A stretch of DNA of 64,000 nt from Allodiplogaster sudhausi. Lineage: Eukaryota > Nematoda > Chromadorea > Rhabditida > Diplogasteridae. Below, one piece after another: positions 35,729 to 48,315 of this stretch (positions are counted from its first letter, which is position 1; each line of letters starts with the position of its first letter). The notes below the pieces were generated by a model. It worked only from the letters and a program-made list of their open reading frames with translations, was not told the DNA's origin and made no database searches. A program made the translations under genes and the position numbers. The stretch spans positions 1,007,001-1,071,000 of the forward strand of contig CALZFC010000018.1 in assembly GCA_945643635.1 (NCBI GenBank), given 5' to 3'.

Positions 35729-37038
35729 TTAAACATGGCACGCGACGGGCGCGGGCTCGAGCATCTTGCAGAGATTCTCTTGGAGAGCGTAGAGGGCATC
35801 GACGACGCGAACTCCGTCCAGCATGATCCATGGCACGAAGTCCAGCTTGGGCGAGAGAGAGGCCGTCTTCGAGCCCGACGCCGCCAGCAGACGGCGGCCG
35901 TGCGGGCCACTCGCGCACTGGTGCATTCTGCATTCATCAATCACTCTTTAATATTCACGCTTCTCTGGCTAAGCATAAGCCCATAAAAGCGCACGAACTT
36001 GTCGACAGAAAGCTTGTCGTTAGGAGCGATGCACTTCTGGAGTGCAGAGTCGAGATTCGGCAGACTCTGGATGCATGTGATCGTGTCGTAGTAGCTGCAA
36101 GCTTATTAACAATTATTATTTATAATTAGTTCAAATTAATTAATTAACTTCTTTGATCTGAAGTAATTCTTAAAAGCAGTTAATTTGTTAGTGACTGACA
36201 CTTCGGGATGGCCAATCTGCTCGAGGACGCAGTTCATGAGCTGGTTGAGGATGCACTCGTTCGGGCCGTGCTGGCACTTACATCTGCAAGAAAATTATTC
36301 TTAATAGTTTGATCTGATTGAAAACAAGGAACTTGTTACATATAATTGATTATATTCGCTTGATAAAAGAATGCTCTGACATTTCTCTAAGATGAATAAA
36401 AAGTTCTAACTCGAAGTCTCCGTTGTCGGTCTCTTGGCATCGCGCTTTGCCGAATGGAATGAGCGTCAGTTCAACTCGGCCGGAAGACGCCAGATTCTTC
36501 CAAGCCGGAGTCAGCTGCGTGCGGACAAAGCTGAAAATGGTTATGAAATTTATTTATAAAAAATAATAACGAAAAAATAAAAATAACTAGAAGAGATGCT
36601 CAAAGAATGTTCTGGAAATCGAAATGGATTCCTCGAAGGACTACCGAGTGGTGTCTGGGCACTGCGACTCCATGAAGACTTCGAGTCGGACAACGTTGCC
36701 GGGCGAGGAGCCAATAGAAGGACGAGACATTACCTGCAAGTATTACTAATGAGTACTCATTCTTTCAAGTTACTCTACATCGCATCTATTATTTATTTTA
36801 TCTTGTTTTAATTTTATTTTGAAGTAATCCTTATTATTCACACACAACAGATTGTCAGCTGCACTACTCGCTCAAAGATGCGATTGGCTGCAGAGAGATC
36901 AGTGAGATGGCAGCCAGTCCGGAAGAAGAGGCAGTTCAGCCTCTCGAGGTCCTCCTTCCATCGCTCCAGGGATGTGGGCCGGGGAATGGAAGCAGACGCA
37001 CAGCCAATGAGGAACAGAAGACACGACGACACTTTCAT
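35729..37038 (-). CDS. GILT-like lysosomal thiol reductase family protein
   Basis: Six exons join in phase to 260 aa: 36844-37038, 36645-36733, 36411-36530, 36200-36283, 35999-36094 and 35729-35927. A signal peptide (MKVSSCLLFLIGCASAS) indicates entry to the secretory pathway. The GILT signature CQHGPNECILNQLMNC matches C-Q-H-G-x2-E-C-x2-N-x4-C exactly. FVPWIMLDGV matches the family's VPW-(V/I)-x-(I/L)-(N/D)-G box, and QCASGPHGRRLL the Q-C-A-x-G box. The site corresponding to the reducing CxxC reads ESQCPDTTR, so the second Cys is Thr (36650-36652). GILT reduces disulphides of proteins unfolding in lysosomes; with a CxxT site the activity may be changed or lost. Introns use donors such as GTTCGT and GTCAGT. 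Confidence 0.93.
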
Positions 37039-37494
37039 GGTCTGCTCTGGACAAGCAGAAGGGGTCAGTGGGCTATCAGAGCATCAGCTAATAATAGTAA
37101 CCGAGTCCAGAAGTCATAATCGATAAGCAATACTCAAGTGGAACAATATGGAACTCTGGCTGAAGCTGCTGCTGGGTTCGGTGGTTGAGAGCAACGAGTG
37201 AGAGGAAGGAGGGAAAAGCTCAGATTGAATATGAACGCCTCTTCAGAGTGCAATGAGGCTGTCACTTTACACGTGACATCAAATCGGGCATATCAAATGA
37301 CATCTCAACTAAAGGACGTATGTAATATGAGAATATGGATATAATATGAGAGATCATGAATGCAGTTAAAAGATGAGAGAGATGGGACAGAGAAAGGCAG
37401 CGAGGGAGAGAAAGAGAGAAATAGAGCTTTAAAGAGATATTGCAGTAAAGGAACGGCTACTGCTTGAAAGAATACAAAAGAGTTATCTCATTAC

Positions 37495-40400
37495 ATGTGT
37501 CCAAGTCGAATTGTAAGAGTTCCATGCACATTTTAAAGATAGACTCAAAAATAGTTGAGTGGAATGAGGGAAGACAAGGACAGGATGCGAAGAGAAGAGC
37601 ACTTCCCAGAATAGGAGAGCAATGAGTTCCCTTCCGACCTCCGAAACAGGAACCTTCCATTGTTCAGGTTGTTGATTGTTTGAATAGTCACAGGGCAATG
37701 GCCTGGTCAGAAACGTAGAGGAGTCATCGGCAGTGGCCTTTTTCTGTTGGTTCACTGTGCCCCAAAGAAGATCAACAACCCATGTTTGGTCACACATCTT
37801 TCCACCTAACAATCATCAATCATATGACCAATCTAAACCCCTTATTCTAGTAATATAAAAAAATTGTACCCACTTTTAGTGACGGATAGTTCGCTAAATA
37901 CGCTCTTTTTATTTCTACTAAAGTAAAAAGAGCGTATTTAGCGAACTATTCGTCACTAAAAGTGTCATGAGGATTAACACTGAAGAAAGGATTCCAAAAT
38001 AGCCTGAGAAATGATGGTCATGAGTCACGAGAAATTTGACCAATTCATATGGCAATCACACTCGGTGAATTGATGGATGGACAATGAAAATGATAAATGA
38101 GAAGAGTTGAAAGGCGAGTAAGATGCTGAAAAAGGGAGAGAGAACGTTTCAAAGTTATCAACGAAGTGGATGTGATATCACCGAGAAATCATCCAAATGG
38201 ACAACGGCTCAGTGGATAAACTGAACTGGCTAGAAATGCAGGCAGCGCAGATCTTGATATTTCACGCTATCACCTTGGCTTAATTACATTCCCGGAATGA
38301 ATGAGGGAGCAGAGAAACGCAAAGTGATGAGTAGAGAGGGAGAGGGAGAGAGAGAGAGAGAGAGAAAAAGCATCACTGTCCGAGAAGAAGGGCAAACGAG
38401 AGTGTCCATTCATCCTCTAGTCATCAGCTGAGTCGAAATGCCACATTAACACTCGCTTACATTGGCGATCTACCTGTGGCAAATCAGCTAACCGTTGAGA
38501 GAAGGCAGAAGATTGTAGTGAAGAAGAGAGAAGACTGCATGTTACTTGACGTTGTCGTTCAAGGGATAAAGAGGAAAGCTGAGAAGGAGCGAGAATCAAC
38601 TGAACCGAACACGAAGAGTGGGCAAATGCAATCATTTACATAGTCGTATGTGAAAGTAACGAAGGAAGCTAGAAAGCATTTTGAAAGAAGGAGTCAACTA
38701 GAAGAATAAAGAAGAGAGGACATATCGTCGCAGCAAGCGGCTCAACTATCAAAATAGTTCTTGAAGGTGTAAAACGGAGAATTGTATGCATGATTGATAG
38801 AAAAGAGACTGAAATAGGAAGAGTGAGCGAAACAGAGAGAGAGAGAGAGAGAGAGAGAGTGAGATAAGGCGAGAGTGACAGAGAGTGAGAGAAAGAAAAG
38901 AGTAGATTTATAGAATGAAGCAGAACGGGGAGGCAAGCCAAGAACCACTCCCTTACATCGAAATGTTCTCTGTTCCGCAGTGTCAAGGGAAAACGATAAC
39001 TTAACACCAGCTTGCTGGCTATAAAAGTGGCTTGACCTCGCATGGAAAGGGCTTTTAGTGCAATATCAGCCTGAGATGGCATTGTTGTGAGAGAACACTT
39101 CGGAGGGGGGCGCCCCTTTCAATGCTGTTGGTAGAAGGGATGCATTCATCAAACAATAAAAGATTTGTTGCCAATCAAAGTGGACAACAGCTGATGGATG
39201 AATTCTTCGAATGAAAACTAGACGGGAATTATTTGAAGTTACAAAAGCCCAAAATAATATCTAATAAAAAGACCAATGTGAAATTAAAATGCAAAAAGTC
39301 AGAGAAGGTGAGCGTTTCTGTCACTGGTAACCACAATAGCGTTAACTTGTTTCGAGGAGCGGAACGACTAAATAGTCTCTGAGACGGCGATGTCTTCGCT
39401 CTATCTTTAGCGAGTGGGGATAATAAATTTGGCAGAGTCAACGAACTGCCAGTTTTCTTTGCTTCTCCTTATATACTTGGAGAAGAAGAAGAAGATTCAT
39501 CTGTCCGTCTTCTTGTCATTCTATCCTATTTTGCCCTATCGCCCATAGATGAATTATCTTTCCTCAGTCTTCAACTCTCTTTCTCTTCTTTTGTCGCCTT
39601 CCTCTCATTTTTAACGTACTTTCTTTCTAAATCTATGAGAGATTTCTCGTGATTGGAAGTAAAGCGAACCCGTGATGTTTTCTGTGCTCTTCGCCGTACA
39701 ACTTCACAACAATCAAAGAGGCCAACTACTCTTTCCAAGAAGAAGCGGAGGGTGAGTATGACAAGTGACATCCAAATCAAAAACTCGTAATTGACCTTCG
39801 ATGAAAAGTGAAAAACCGTAATGACATGTAAAACTTACTCATACAAAATTCAAACCATATATAATTTTTCAATATAATAAAATTATTCGTTTTAATATCT
39901 AAACAACAATGCAGAATATATCCAAAAATAAATTGATGTTTATGCAAATGATAACATGCTAAGTGGTTTCTTGAGAAGAACCAGGAAGATTTCAATCTTA
40001 CTGATGCAAGATTAGCATCATCTGACGAATCGAGGAAGTAGAAAGAGTTAACCCCCCCCCCCCGAGAGAGTGGTGCTGCAAATCTCTTAACTAGAGAAGA
40101 CATATCAATAAAGGAAATGCTGATTTATCATCATGACGCGGCTTTAAGCATTTCGCCTTCGGTCATGGTATTTTACACTCGATCGTATTAGTAATACTGG
40201 TAAGTCGTTTCATCAATCCACATGAGTGATGCCAGACAGTCGAAACATCAATAAAATGAGTGCCAAAGAAAATCTTTTCCCTGAGACCTCGAATACTCTC
40301 ATATATTTCAACTTATTATGAACAGAATAAGACTAAGATTAAATTTATAAATATTATTAATTGCTCCTATAAATAGCCCTGACCTCTCCACGATAGCCGA

Positions 40401-40527
40401 CCGGAGTGCCGCTGGGGACAGAAGAAGAGGAGGGGCGAGAGAGCCAGCGGAAGACGAGGAAGCAGAGGATCAGCGAGGCCGCGCCGTACACGTAGCGACG
40501 CATTCCCAGACGGAAGGAACGGGGCAT
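37495..40527 (-). CDS. Unrecognised type II (signal-anchor) membrane protein, partial model
   Basis: Exons 40384-40527, 38957-39070, 38182-38225, 37981-38003, 37639-37805 and 37495-37543 form a chain with matching phases (0, 0, 2, 1, 0, 1), giving at least 180 residues. Exon 1 starts MPRSFRLGMRRYVYGAASL with a hydrophobic segment (about residues 13-28) and high G/C at third codon positions. Later exons read ADIALKALSMRGQATFIASK, then FSLSTEPLSIWMISR, LFWNPFF, GKMCDQTWVVDLLWGTVNQ and SIFKMCMELLQFDLDT. The N-terminal basic residues plus one hydrophobic stretch suggest a Golgi-type signal anchor. Other candidate exons (about 39600-39740 and 39350-39440) could not be fitted in phase, and the 3' end is not located. 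I recognise no family; the chain could combine two genes. Confidence 0.4.
37871..37964. repeat. 94-bp near-perfect inverted repeat (foldback/MITE-like)
   Basis: Arms 37871-37911 and 37924-37964 are 41 bp each with one mismatch, separated by a 12-nt loop. The arm begins CACTTTTAGTGACG and contains GATAGTTCGCTAAATACGCTC. It lies inside an intron of the minus-strand model (between the exons at 37639-37805 and 37981-38003). No clear target-site duplication is visible. Confidence 0.85.
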
Positions 40528-42004
40528 CGTCACTGCAGAGAAGAAGACAGATTTATTAAAGGATTCTGGGAATCTGGAGAGGAATCATTTCCACTTATTA
40601 CTAACGATAATTCTACAGAAATAATTTTGTTTCTTTGTATTAAGGTGAATAATTATTTTACATAATTATTCTTCTAAACAATTAGAAGAATGATCTCTAA
40701 CATCTCAGCAAGCGCAAAAGGAAGAGCCTAAGAAAGCAGAGAAGAAAGTGCAGCGACCGCATCACAGGCATGGGTGACAGGGACAATTATTCAGGAGTGG
40801 CAGGCACAATTATCATCTCTCTCTCTCCTTCCTCATTCTTGCCATGCTTCAGAGGAACGAGTGGGTGTGTATTTCAAATTAGGAATACTGAGTACACAGG
40901 AACACGGGAAAAGGTGCTGCATACCTTATGATGATTGCGGTGGGGGAGGTTCAAGGGCCATTTAGACAAAGCACTTTTATTTCTCATTCAAGTGGGCAGC
41001 AGGAACTCGAGATCTCACTAGAAGAAGAATTTCTAATTAGAACAATTTCTCAAAAAAATATTGCTTACTGGTTAAAGTTCAGCGTGTTTAAAACTGCGAC
41101 TTTTCCGGCTAACCATAAGAAAAAGAGAAAGAGAGAGAGAGAGAATAGAGAGAAAGAGGGAAAGAGATAGAAAATAAGGATCAAAAATCGCCACCGGGTT
41201 AGCAAGGCAAATACTAGAAGTTTGCACATGAGACAAAGAGATTGGCCACCAAAACTGTCCGGGAGTGAGAAGCCAAGAAGAGGTTCGAAGCTCGCTAGTT
41301 GCAGGATAGCCTCTGTCCCCCCCTGGACCTCCTGCTATGAATTCATGAATGACAATGAATGGGGGGATATGATAGAGGAGAGGAATACCAGTACCTGCTA
41401 TTCTTTGAAAGTAGTACATTTGGTATGCTTCAGGGGTGTGGAGGGAGAGATACTTCAAAGAAAGTCAGAGTAAAGGAGAGCAGTGAGAGAAAGAAGCAAG
41501 AGGGAAGGTAAAAAATAGTAGGGAGTGAGAGATGCAAAGAAAATACGAAGAAAACGAAGAAATGATACGAACGCGCCCAAGTTTGCAGAGGAGCGCCAAG
41601 AAATTCGTGGAGGGCGATGGGAAAGGAAGAAGCAGTGGAGAATTATATGGAAACGCAAGGGCTTATTGGATATGTTGGACCTATGGATAGGTAAAAGTCT
41701 GCATAGTCTGCATAGTGAATTCTTTTTTTAGTTGTCAACTCCCTCCAATAGCTTCTCAAAATAATCGCATGATGTCAAAAAATTGATGTGAGGGGAGCTG
41801 GTGATTCTTTTGAAAAAATTTGATGCAGAAAGAAAAAGAAAATGGTAAGTAGAGAGAGACTGAGATTGATGGAGGGAAGCGGAGTGTGAGAGGGCAGAAA
41901 GAGTAAAAGAACCAATGAAAGCTTGTGGGAATAGCGGAAATGTTGGTGAGAGAAAAGAGAGAGAGAGAGAGAGAGAGAGTGAGAGTGAATGAGTGAGAGA
42001 GTAC
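40528..42004. other. No supported gene
   Basis: GA-rich and AT-rich sequence with one possible minus-strand exon near 41230-41330 (reading ELRTSSWLLTPGQFWWPISL) that follows an acceptor AACTAG. Its phase would fit downstream of the exon at 42005-42095, but coding bias is weak, so I leave it unassigned. Confidence 0.4.
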
Positions 42005-42511
42005 TGACAAATGCTGATGCCGTCGCCTGCAGCGCCGTTAATCTTACGGTACTGGCTGCCCGCAGTCATCATGAGTGGCGAACTCTCCTCCGATTCTGAA
42101 TCAACTCGTTCAGTTACTCTCTCTCTCTCTCTATTTCTCTCACTCTCTGACCCCCACTCTCTCTCTCTCTTACTTAGCATAATTTCAGGAGTAGAAGGAG
42201 ATTATTTATTCACACAAGTAGGAAAATAGAATAGCACATTTAACGCATTTGAAAAGGAACATCGAATAGCGAAATGGTTAATGCCATTTTGAAGACTGTC
42301 TAGCGTGTCAAAAGGAAAGAAAGAGTCAGCAGAGAAACTGGAAAGCAGTGACTCAGCCGATGGAAGGACTATAGATTCCACCACTTATCGCATTATTATT
42401 ATTATATTTGTTAATTGTAAAAGTATTGAAAGATAAGCTCTTCAGCGAAATAAAGCAAAGAGCGAACCTCTGCCTCGGCTGCCGCTGTGGAGAGTCGCCG
42501 GAGCGGCCAGC
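42005..42511 (-). CDS. Two exons of an unrecognised minus-strand gene
   Basis: Exon 42468-42511 (acceptor TTTGTAG, donor GTTCGC) reads LAAPATLHSGSRGR. Exon 42005-42095 (acceptor TTGATTCAG, donor GTACTC) continues ESEESSPLMMTAGSQYRKIN and on to GDGISIC. The join is in phase and third codon positions are G/C-rich, unlike the flanking AT- and GA-rich DNA. Neither a start nor a stop is included. The segment is hydrophilic and acidic with no motif I recognise. It might belong to the same transcription unit as the exon at 40384-40527, but the phase does not match, so I keep them apart. Confidence 0.4.
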
Positions 42512-44841
42512 CTACAAACACCAAGCTTTTTCTTAGTCCTCACAGGGTCAACGACCACAAAGTGGTCGAATTTGATGGCATCTTTGCAAAAAAAAGCGAA
42601 GCATCACAGGAATGTGAGAGATGAAGACAGAAAATGGCTGCTGGGCTAACATACAACGTCAGTGGTAGAAAGGTAGAATGGGGTGGAGAGAGAGAGAGAG
42701 GAGAAAAAGAGAGATAGAGAGAGAAAGAGTAAAAGAGAACGATAGATAGAGAGCGAGTGGGAGCAGAGACATAGAGTTAAACAGTAAAGCAGAGAACAAT
42801 TAACGTAGACTCGGTGGCTAATAATCATGGATGAATAAATGTGAGCAGCGAGCAAAAAAAAAGAAAGACGTCTGACACAGAAAAAAGCCACTGTGAGGGC
42901 TGTGCTAACAGAGTTCTAGTGCATTCTTAAAAAATGACTGTAAAAGATGATTAATGATCTTCAAAGTGTAGGAAAGTCAAAAAAGTAGTTTGGTGACTAT
43001 TCTTTGAAGAAAATTCGAGATTTGCGTATGAAAAGAGTTGAATGGCAATCCGCAGTCGCTGTCTAGGGCCGCACGCAAGGAATCCTCTACGGTCATCTAC
43101 CGTTGCCAGGCAGTTCTGCCACTTCTTCTCTTTCTCTTTGTCTATATTCCTGTCCTTTCCTTTCTCACTTTCATCACCTCTTTCTCTCTTTCTCTTTTCA
43201 TTTCTCTCTTTCTTGCTGCAAACCTTTTTATATGCGTCAAGCACGCTAATCGCGGGCCAGTGCCATCTCTCTTCGCTTTCTCTCTCTCTCTCCTCCCTCT
43301 CTATCTTACATTCATTTTCTCTCTACATCTCCTCTTTCCCTCTCTCTCCTCATTCTCTCTCTCCCTTTCTTCTCACAATCTGGATGAATGAGCAGTGATG
43401 AAGAATGGTAGAGGGAGTGACGAAGCCAAGGGTGGTGGTTGTCCCTGCTTTGCTACTGCTTTCTTTCTCTGTCTCTTCACAATATCTCTTCCTCTCTCTA
43501 TTTCTCTCTCGCCTCCTCTATTTCTCAATCCTGGTTCCTGAGAACCAGCAAGGAAAAACCAAGGATAGAGAAGAGAGCAGAGGGATGCAAATAAATTTGT
43601 GCATAGTGACACAACAGAATGAGAGTGTAGAGAGAGAGAGCGAGAGAGAGAGAGAGAGAGAGATAGATAGAGAGAGAAAAGTAGAGGGAGTTACCTGCTG
43701 ATAACAGGACTGCTTTTTCAAGATGACAATTAGTCTGATCGATTCGATGGAACGTGAGATCTGGCAAACCAATGCTGAATGTGAAATGGCTCCGCGGGTG
43801 TGTGAAGCGGGAATGTGAATGGGGGATGGGCAGGCGCGTAAGCGGGTTACTCTGGCGGAATACAACATTGCAGAATCAGAACATGGATCCCATTCCAAAT
43901 CAAAATATATTTGATTAAATTCCTGATTCGTCCGTTCTGATATCTTTTGCCACCCTCCCGTCCTAGTGGATGATCACTCTTTTTCCTCTGGCACTCTCTT
44001 TCATTGTCTCTGACTGTCTGCTTCTCTGCCAATCACCCATCTCTATTTACAAGTGCTCTCGCATGAGCATACAAGCGTGCCACACATACATATGTATGCC
44101 GAAAATCCAAGTGTCCAGAACATCTGTCAAAGGGACGGAAGAACTAGGAAATGCAATACAATTCCCGAATTATGTTTTTTTTTTGTTCAGATGTACAACT
44201 TCTATGTGGAGACATAGAAGTTGTCCGTCCGTTGCATAAATTAAAAAAAACAACAACAAAAACGAGCAGGCGCAAGTAAAGACGAAATTGTAGAAAAGTG
44301 CGGTCTTGGAAGAATGAATTGAGGTATACGCTGTCCGTCTTCTTCTCTGATGGAGTGAAGGCTGAGGAATGATGAATCTGTCATAGTGCAGGGTGGCATT
44401 TGGCCAGTGGCAGGAGAGAAGGAGGAATGAGCTGGTGAACATGTGAATGAAAGGGAGGGAGAGAGACAGGAACTGGGAGAGATGAGAGAGAGAGGGGACC
44501 GAGAGAGAGAGGAACTGGGGAAAAGAAAAGTAAGACGAGAAAGAGGAAGGAGATGGGAGAGAGGATAGAGAGAGAGAGAAAGGAGAGGGAAAGACAGAAT
44601 AAAATATGGAGTGGTGAATGATGACTCTTCCAGAGTGTCAACCGAGTGGGTCACCAGCCCGGTCAACACTCTCCCGGCAAGACGAGAGGGTCCTCTCCCC
44701 CTGAGGGTGCGAGAACGTGAAGAGTCCTTTCTGCTATCCAGCACGGCCAGGATACAGCGCAAGATCGTGAGAGAATGAGAACGAAGGAGTGCGCGGGAGA
44801 GGAGAGCAGAAACATAGAGAGGAACACACACCAGAGCTTGT

Positions 44842-44884
<43 letters not shown>

Positions 44885-45010
44885 ACACTCTCTCTCCCTC
44901 TCTCAATCTTTATCTCTCTCTCTTTCTCTTTTACTCTTCGTTCAACTGCGCAGAAACCCGCCTTGGCTAGCATATACAGGACACAGCACTGGTTAGATCG
45001 CAAAAGAGGC

Positions 45011-45083
45011 TTACTCAACAGAGAGAGCGAGAGAGAAAGAAAGCGAAGAGTACACGAAGGAAGAGAGCGCGGAAAAGAGAGAA

Positions 45084-45114
<31 letters not shown>

Positions 45115-45441
45115 AAGAGAGAGATAGAGAGAGAGAGAGCGAGAGAGAGAGGGAAGAGGGGGCGGAAGGGTACAAGGTGACCAGTTTCATGTTTTGGCAA
45201 CGACACATTTCGCAGCGCCGCGCGATGAGGCGGGAGGAGCAGAAAGGAAGCCGAGCATTCATGTCTCGAAAGGGAGAAAAGCCAAAAGATATTCGATCCA
45301 AGAGACCGAGAGAAGAGAGCGAGAAAGGAGTGAGAAGAGAGTCACAGAGAGGGAAAGAGCGAGAAAGAGAGAGAGATAGAAAGAGAGATACAGAGAGAAA
45401 GAGAGATATAGATAGAAAGGGAGAGAGAGAGAGAGACAGAC

Positions 45442-45484
<43 letters not shown>

Positions 45485-45500
45485 GAGAGAGATGAGAAGA
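45011..45500 (+). repeat. GA-rich microsatellite cluster
   Basis: Two GA tracts (about 45011-45155 and 45340-45495) around a short unique segment. They account for the Arg/Glu-rich and Ser/Leu-rich frames in this stretch. Confidence 0.9.
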
Positions 45501-45700
45501 GGGGAAAGCTTAAAATAGTATAAAAATAAAGAAAGAGATCGCGAAGAAGCCCAGGGTAAACGAGAAGATGAAAGAGAAGAAAGAAAGAAAAAAGTTGCGC
45601 AGCCACTTCCGAGTGATGAGATGCAAAAGTCTTAGCAGGAAGGTGAAATGGGATCTCAATGTGGAACAAATGGCTAAAACACACGAAAGAGAATGTGATT

Positions 45701-46355
45701 GATATAAAGTTAGAGATAAGAAGAAGAAGAAAGAATGAGAGAGAGAGGGAGGAGGAAAGATAAATGATAAATAAGTGTAGAGAGAAAAGATTAGAGATAA
45801 AGTTAGAGATAAGAAGAAGAAAGAATGAGAGAGAGAGAGGGAGGAGGAAAGATAAATGATAAATAAGTGTAGAGAGAAAAGATTAGAGATAAAGTTAGAG
45901 ATATGAAGAAGAAGAAAGAATGAGAGAGAGAGGGAGGAGGAAAGATAAATGATAAATAAGTGTAGAGAGAAAAGATTAGAGATAAAGTTAGAGATAAGAA
46001 GAAGAAGAAAGAATGAGAGAGAGAGGGAGGAGGAAAGATAAATGATAAATAAGTGTAGAGAGAAAAGATTAGAGATAAAGTTAGAGATAAGAAGAAGAAG
46101 AAAGAATGAGAGAGAGAAGGAGGAGGAAAGATAAATGATAAATAAGTGTAGAGAGAAAAGATTAGAGATAAAGTTAGAGATAAGAAGAAGAAGAAAGAAT
46201 GAGAGAGAGAGGGAGGAGGAAAGATAAATGATAAATAAGTGTAGAGAGAAAAGATTAGAGATAAAGTTAGAGATAACAAGAAGAAGAAAGAATGAGAGAG
46301 AGAGGGAGGAGGAAAGATAAATGATAAATAAATGTAGAGAGAAAAGATTAGAAAA
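45701..46355 (+). repeat. 93-bp minisatellite, about seven copies
   Basis: The landmark GTGTAGAGAGAAAAGATTAG recurs at 45775, 45867, 45960, 46053, 46146 and 46239, with a diverged last copy near 46332. This gives a period of 92-93 bp. Because 93 is a multiple of three, the minus strand stays open for 295 codons. This is a repeat artefact, not a protein I would call. Confidence 0.93.
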
Positions 46356-47223
46356 AAAATTCAGCAATATCTGTCTGAGAGCAAGCAGACTTGGCAACTG
46401 GCTAACAGAAGTCCCAGTTCATGGCACTGCTTATTCTCGCTAAACTTGCTCTTTATTCGAACTTTTTCGGTTTACGAAATATCAAAATGGCAGCGCAAAA
46501 ATCTATTGAATAAAGTCGACATTAATTCTGTCAGTTTCATGTTCTATTCTTCTAAACTGACTTGGACTGAAAAGGTTGCTTCTTGACTGTTTTGAAGTTC
46601 TCTCGTTGTCACTCTTTGAAAGAGTGATTATATCGAAAAGAGTAGATCACGATGATGATCTCATATCCGCCAGAAGTGTTGATTGATTCTGCTAGTTGAA
46701 AGGATGTAATGGGATTATGTAAACGATAAAAATTGCCAGTTCGGAAGTATTCAAATTCGTTAGCTAAGACAACACAAGGAAGGACCTCAGCTATGCCTGC
46801 GATCTATCCAACACAAACTGTCGTCAAAAATGACCACAAGGCAAAGAGATAGCTGATTCTGACGCTTTCTCTAGGTCGAAAGTATTTAACAATTTATTAA
46901 TTATACCATAAATATTCTGTCAATTTATGTTCCAAGTAAATCTAGACTACAAAGTTATAAAAAAAACCTTTGGTAAGATTGGTAAAAATAAAACGTGAAA
47001 AAGAGAGTTAGAGGAGACGAAAGATGGAGAAAGAAAGAAAAGATGAAGGAGAGAAAAATAGAGAGTGCGAATAAATAAAAAGTAGCGGAAAGAGTAGTTG
47101 CGTGAGCAGCCGACTGCGGAGCGGGTCATCCTCACGAGTGCGGCTTTTTCTTTTTCCGCCTGGCACTTGCCACCCTCCCGCTCACTATTTAGGGGGCTTC
47201 CTCTTCATGCTTCGTCTCTCCGA

Positions 47224-47369
47224 CATCTCCATTCTCTCTCTCTCCCTCTCTCTCTCTCTTTCTCTAGCGCTTTCTCTATTCATCTCTTGCTGTCTCTCTC
47301 TTTCTCTTCCTCATTCCCCTTTCACTCTCTCCTTCTGTCCCTCTCTTTCTCTCCTGCCTTATCCTCTCG

Positions 47370-47414
<45 letters not shown>

Positions 47415-47466
47415 ACTCACTCTCTCTTTCTCTCTCTCTCTCTCTCTTTATCACTCACTCTCTCTT

Positions 47467-47502
<36 letters not shown>

Positions 47503-47510
47503 CTCCCCTT
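47224..47510 (+). repeat. CT microsatellite
   Basis: About 290 bp of CT-rich sequence with TTTCTC and CACTCA interruptions. Confidence 0.95.
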
Positions 47511-48018
47511 TCGCGTTTTTTTTGTTGTTGCCTGCGCCATGCGAGTAGCGCTCTGCCCCAGGCATGGACAACAGCAGCACGCAGCCACCGCCTTATATCC
47601 ATGAGAAGTGTTAATTATCATCGTCTCACCCCTACCAACCGCCATTTCGGGTAATTCTATTTATTATTGCTGTTTCCTATTCGCTTTCTCTCTCTCTCTC
47701 TCTCTCCCTCTCTCTCTCGCTATCTCTCCTATCTCTGTCTCTCAATTCCCATTCTTTCTCGCTGCCTCTACCGTTGCATTCTGCTTTGTCTCTGTGCTCT
47801 CATAAAAGTCGACATCTTTTTCCCTAAACGTTCTCTCTGCTGTGTTCTTTATTTATCACGTCTCAACAAATTCAATCCCCTTCTTCCATCTATGACGATA
47901 ACCCTCAGTCTCTCACGCTCCTTGCTTGTTTGCTGCAACAATCTTCTGAAGGAGAGAGATGAGAAAGAATGAGAGATATGGAAGAGAAAATTAGAAAACG
48001 AAAGAGGGAGAGAGCGAG

Positions 48019-48065
<47 letters not shown>

Positions 48066-48224
48066 CAGAGGGTGCGAGAGAGAAAGCGACAGAGAGACGG
48101 CGTGACAGAGAAAGAGAGAGACCCTCATTAGAAGTATGTGCAGTCATCAGAGATTCCCTTCTTTGCTCCGAGACATCTACTCACAACTTCAATCCATCCA
48201 CGCTCTGCCCATGCTCCGTTCTTT

Positions 48225-48289
<65 letters not shown>

Positions 48290-48315
48290 GTCTCTCTGTC
48301 TCTCTCTCTCTCTTC
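48225..48315 (+). repeat. CT microsatellite
   Basis: A nearly pure CT run of about 60 bp followed by interrupted copies, upstream of the KMT5 gene. Confidence 0.95.

Noticed and set aside
44734..45684. Arg/Glu-rich and Ser/Leu-rich frames on both strands
   Set aside because: They are translations of GA/CT microsatellites, with no splice signals or domains.
45510..46397. 295-codon Ser/Leu/Phe-rich minus-strand frame resembling a membrane protein
   Set aside because: It is a translation of the 93-bp minisatellite and flanking GA tracts.
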